Assembly (NCBI RefSeq): GCF_004359215.1
Contig: NW_027152103.1
Coordinates: forward strand, 1 to 16,857
Length of the DNA: 16,857 bases
Source of the DNA: Bremia lactucae
Taxonomy: Eukaryota; Oomycota; Peronosporomycetes; Peronosporales; Peronosporaceae
Direction: 5' to 3'
Shown here: in pieces, positions 15,699 through 16,857 of the stretch
How the letters are laid out: every line of letters begins with the position of its first letter
How positions within the stretch are numbered: position 1 is the first letter of the stretch
Translations under genes and position numbers: made by a program
Notes under the pieces: generated by a model
Seen by the model: only the letters and a program-made list of their open reading frames with translations
Databases searched by the model: none
What the model was told of the DNA's origin: nothing

Positions 15699-16202
15699 TG
15701 TAACGCGGTGTACCGCTATATAACTATTATTATCTAAAAGAGAAATGTGTATTATGTTCTATGAAAGGAAATAAGCAAAGAAGTGCAAATAATGATCTTT
15801 ATTAATAATTTGACATTAGAGCTCCCAATATTACCAAAACTGGGAATATTGACTCAATGAAAGTTAGTTCTCTTGATTGATTGATTTGAGTTAAAATTAA
15901 CCCCGCCATTCGTCACAAGACACGATTGGGCGGTGCGCGAGTAGGCGGCATACATTGTAAGATTTTAACATTATAAGTCAGTAGTAGATATAAGATCGTT
16001 ACGTAGGAAAGTAAATATGTATTAATGTAATTTAACTTCTACCTAATTCGAATACTTTCACTTACCTTTGGTAGCTAAAGCCGCTTAGCTTCTTAGACAC
16101 CTTCCTCTGTTCCCTTGTGTACGTGAAGTTCGAGGCACCTAACCTACACTGAAATCAGTAAGCGTAATGTAAGCAAGTATTAGTGAAAAGTACCCCGTTA
16201 CA
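15699..16202 (+). repeat. LTR, type B, complete, plus strand
   Basis: This 504-bp LTR starts TGTAACGCGGTGTACCGC and ends GTACCCCGTTACA. Its termini and the block GTGTACGTGAAGT relate it to type A, but most of the interior differs, so it is a sister subfamily. There is no polypurine tract before it (a T-run instead) and no clear primer-binding site after it. Sequence after 16202 is a protease scrap on the other strand, so its context is rearranged. The first ~170 bp reappear inverted at 330-495. Confidence 0.85.
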
Positions 16203-16262
16203 TGACATCAAATTCGTCATCCAAATCTAGTACGATGAAATCATCATCATGCTAAACTGTCG
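16203..16262 (-). pseudogene. pol: Gypsy protease scrap
   Basis: The minus strand encodes a peptide like DDDFIVLDLDDEFDVM, matching the protease region near 4995-5062 (GDYIVPDLDDRFDVI). Only ~60 bp remain, joined directly to the end of the type-B LTR. The following ~135 bp (16263-16396) show nothing I recognise. Confidence 0.65.
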
Positions 16263-16396
16263 TCTTCGGCTCGTTTCTGCTCCAAACGTACAATCTGAGT
16301 GTACCCTCGCATGTATTTATTTGCAGTCCTCCTGTTCCGCTATAGAGATCGCTTGGTCGAGCTTTTGTCTAGACCTTTAAGCTAACGACACTTAGC

Positions 16397-16431
16397 TTTA
16401 GGGTTAAGGGTTTAGGGTTTAGGGTTTAGGG
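16397..16431 (+). repeat. Interstitial telomere-like repeat, (TTTAGGG)5 with one variant
   Basis: Five head-to-tail 7-bp units, TTTAGGG, TTAAGGG, TTTAGGG, TTTAGGG, TTTAGGG, end at TTGG. TTTAGGG is the telomere repeat of oomycetes and of most plants. The array is only 35 bp and retroelement sequence continues on its right, so it is not a chromosome end. Confidence 0.93.
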
Positions 16432-16526
16432 TTGGTACCACTTCGAAGTCATTCAACGTCCCACGCACGCTCCATCCCCAGAAACCTGTGGTCAAAGGTT
16501 CCCAGGTACCTATGAAAATGAGTTTC

Positions 16527-16857
16527 AAAGAGGAAACGGAGACATTAAATGTCTTTGAAAACAACTGATCAAGTACAGGCTCTTATACACTTAATCTATA
16601 AGCATCTCCAAAGTTAGCTTCGAAGATGACTCAATTGCCAACGCTAGCACCGAAATGGTTCTTGCGTGATCTTCGTAGTGGCAAAAGTGAAGCATATTGC
16701 GTTCTTGTCACAGATGACGACCACGTACTCGATATTCAGTTGGCATAGTATTAAAAACGAAACGATTCTCAGCAGCTCATCAATGGACGAAGTGTCCTCT
16801 GAGAAGACTTGGATTGAATTGATTCTGTGGCATGAAGCAGGGGTCATTGCCTCGTGA
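16527..16857 (+). pseudogene. pol: Gypsy protease-RT linker fragment
   Basis: It matches the linker and RT leader at 9140-9420: ETETLNVFENN (about 16533), SPKLASKMTQLPTLAPKWFLRDLRSGKSEAYCVLVTDDDHV (16608-16725, one reading frame), then stops at about 16747 and beyond. It shares with 4436-4450 the perfect hairpin AGACATT A AATGTCT, which is broken in copy 2. It is cut by the window end. The preceding ~95 bp (16432-16526) may be a more diverged part of the same linker. Confidence 0.78.

Noticed and set aside
16397..16431. True chromosome end
   Set aside because: Only five units, one of them a variant, with retroelement sequence continuing to the window end.

Overview
The window is most consistent with a repeat-rich region of an oomycete nuclear genome (Phytophthora or downy-mildew type). 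The evidence is (i) Ty3/Gypsy gag-pol sequence of the kind common in those genomes, in many broken copies, (ii) a short interstitial array of the TTTAGGG telomere repeat used by oomycetes (also by plants), and (iii) a Mutator-like (MULE) transposase relic. I recognise no host gene, rRNA or tRNA. Every protein-coding stretch I can identify belongs to a transposable element and carries stops, frameshifts or truncations.

Layout from left to right. 1-330: reverse-transcriptase (RT) scrap. 330-495: minus-strand piece of LTR type B. 496-1512: unidentified sequence holding one arm (1197-1407) of an old inverted repeat. 1513-2392: arm of a young, about 98.6% identical inverted repeat. 2393-4352: pol copy 1 (RT, RNase H, integrase core, chromodomain), with about 1.1 kb missing inside the integrase. 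4353-5065: protease and linker piece on the minus strand, then an LTR piece. 5465-6900: plus-strand LTR, gag head, minus-strand LTR. 6901-8660: MULE transposase relic on the minus strand. 8697-8950: LTR piece. 8960-12987: pol copy 2, running from the linker through RT, RNase H, integrase and chromodomain. 12988-14070: a region between pol and the LTR that carries a 324-codon reading frame on the opposite strand. 14072-14511: polypurine tract and 3' LTR. 14512-15698: unidentified sequence with the second arm (15359-15571) of the old inverted repeat. 15699-16202: LTR type B. 16203-16262: protease scrap. 16397-16431: telomere-like repeat. 16527-16857: another linker/RT-leader scrap.

The sequence of interest is the Ty3/Gypsy element family. 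Three things stand out. First, its internal region is packed with perfect short hairpins (stems of 8-13 bp, roughly one every 150-200 bp by eye), which I do not see in the neighbouring MULE. Between the two pol copies one hairpin loop appears reverse-complemented between unchanged stems, and one stem carries a compensatory base-pair change. Second, an open reading frame runs antisense between the end of pol and the polypurine tract. Third, that same stretch is duplicated as an 880-bp, almost identical inverted repeat about 10.5 kb away, so a single read-through transcript could fold into long double-stranded RNA.

All comparisons were made by eye from this window alone. Family names rest on recognised motifs, and no database was searched.
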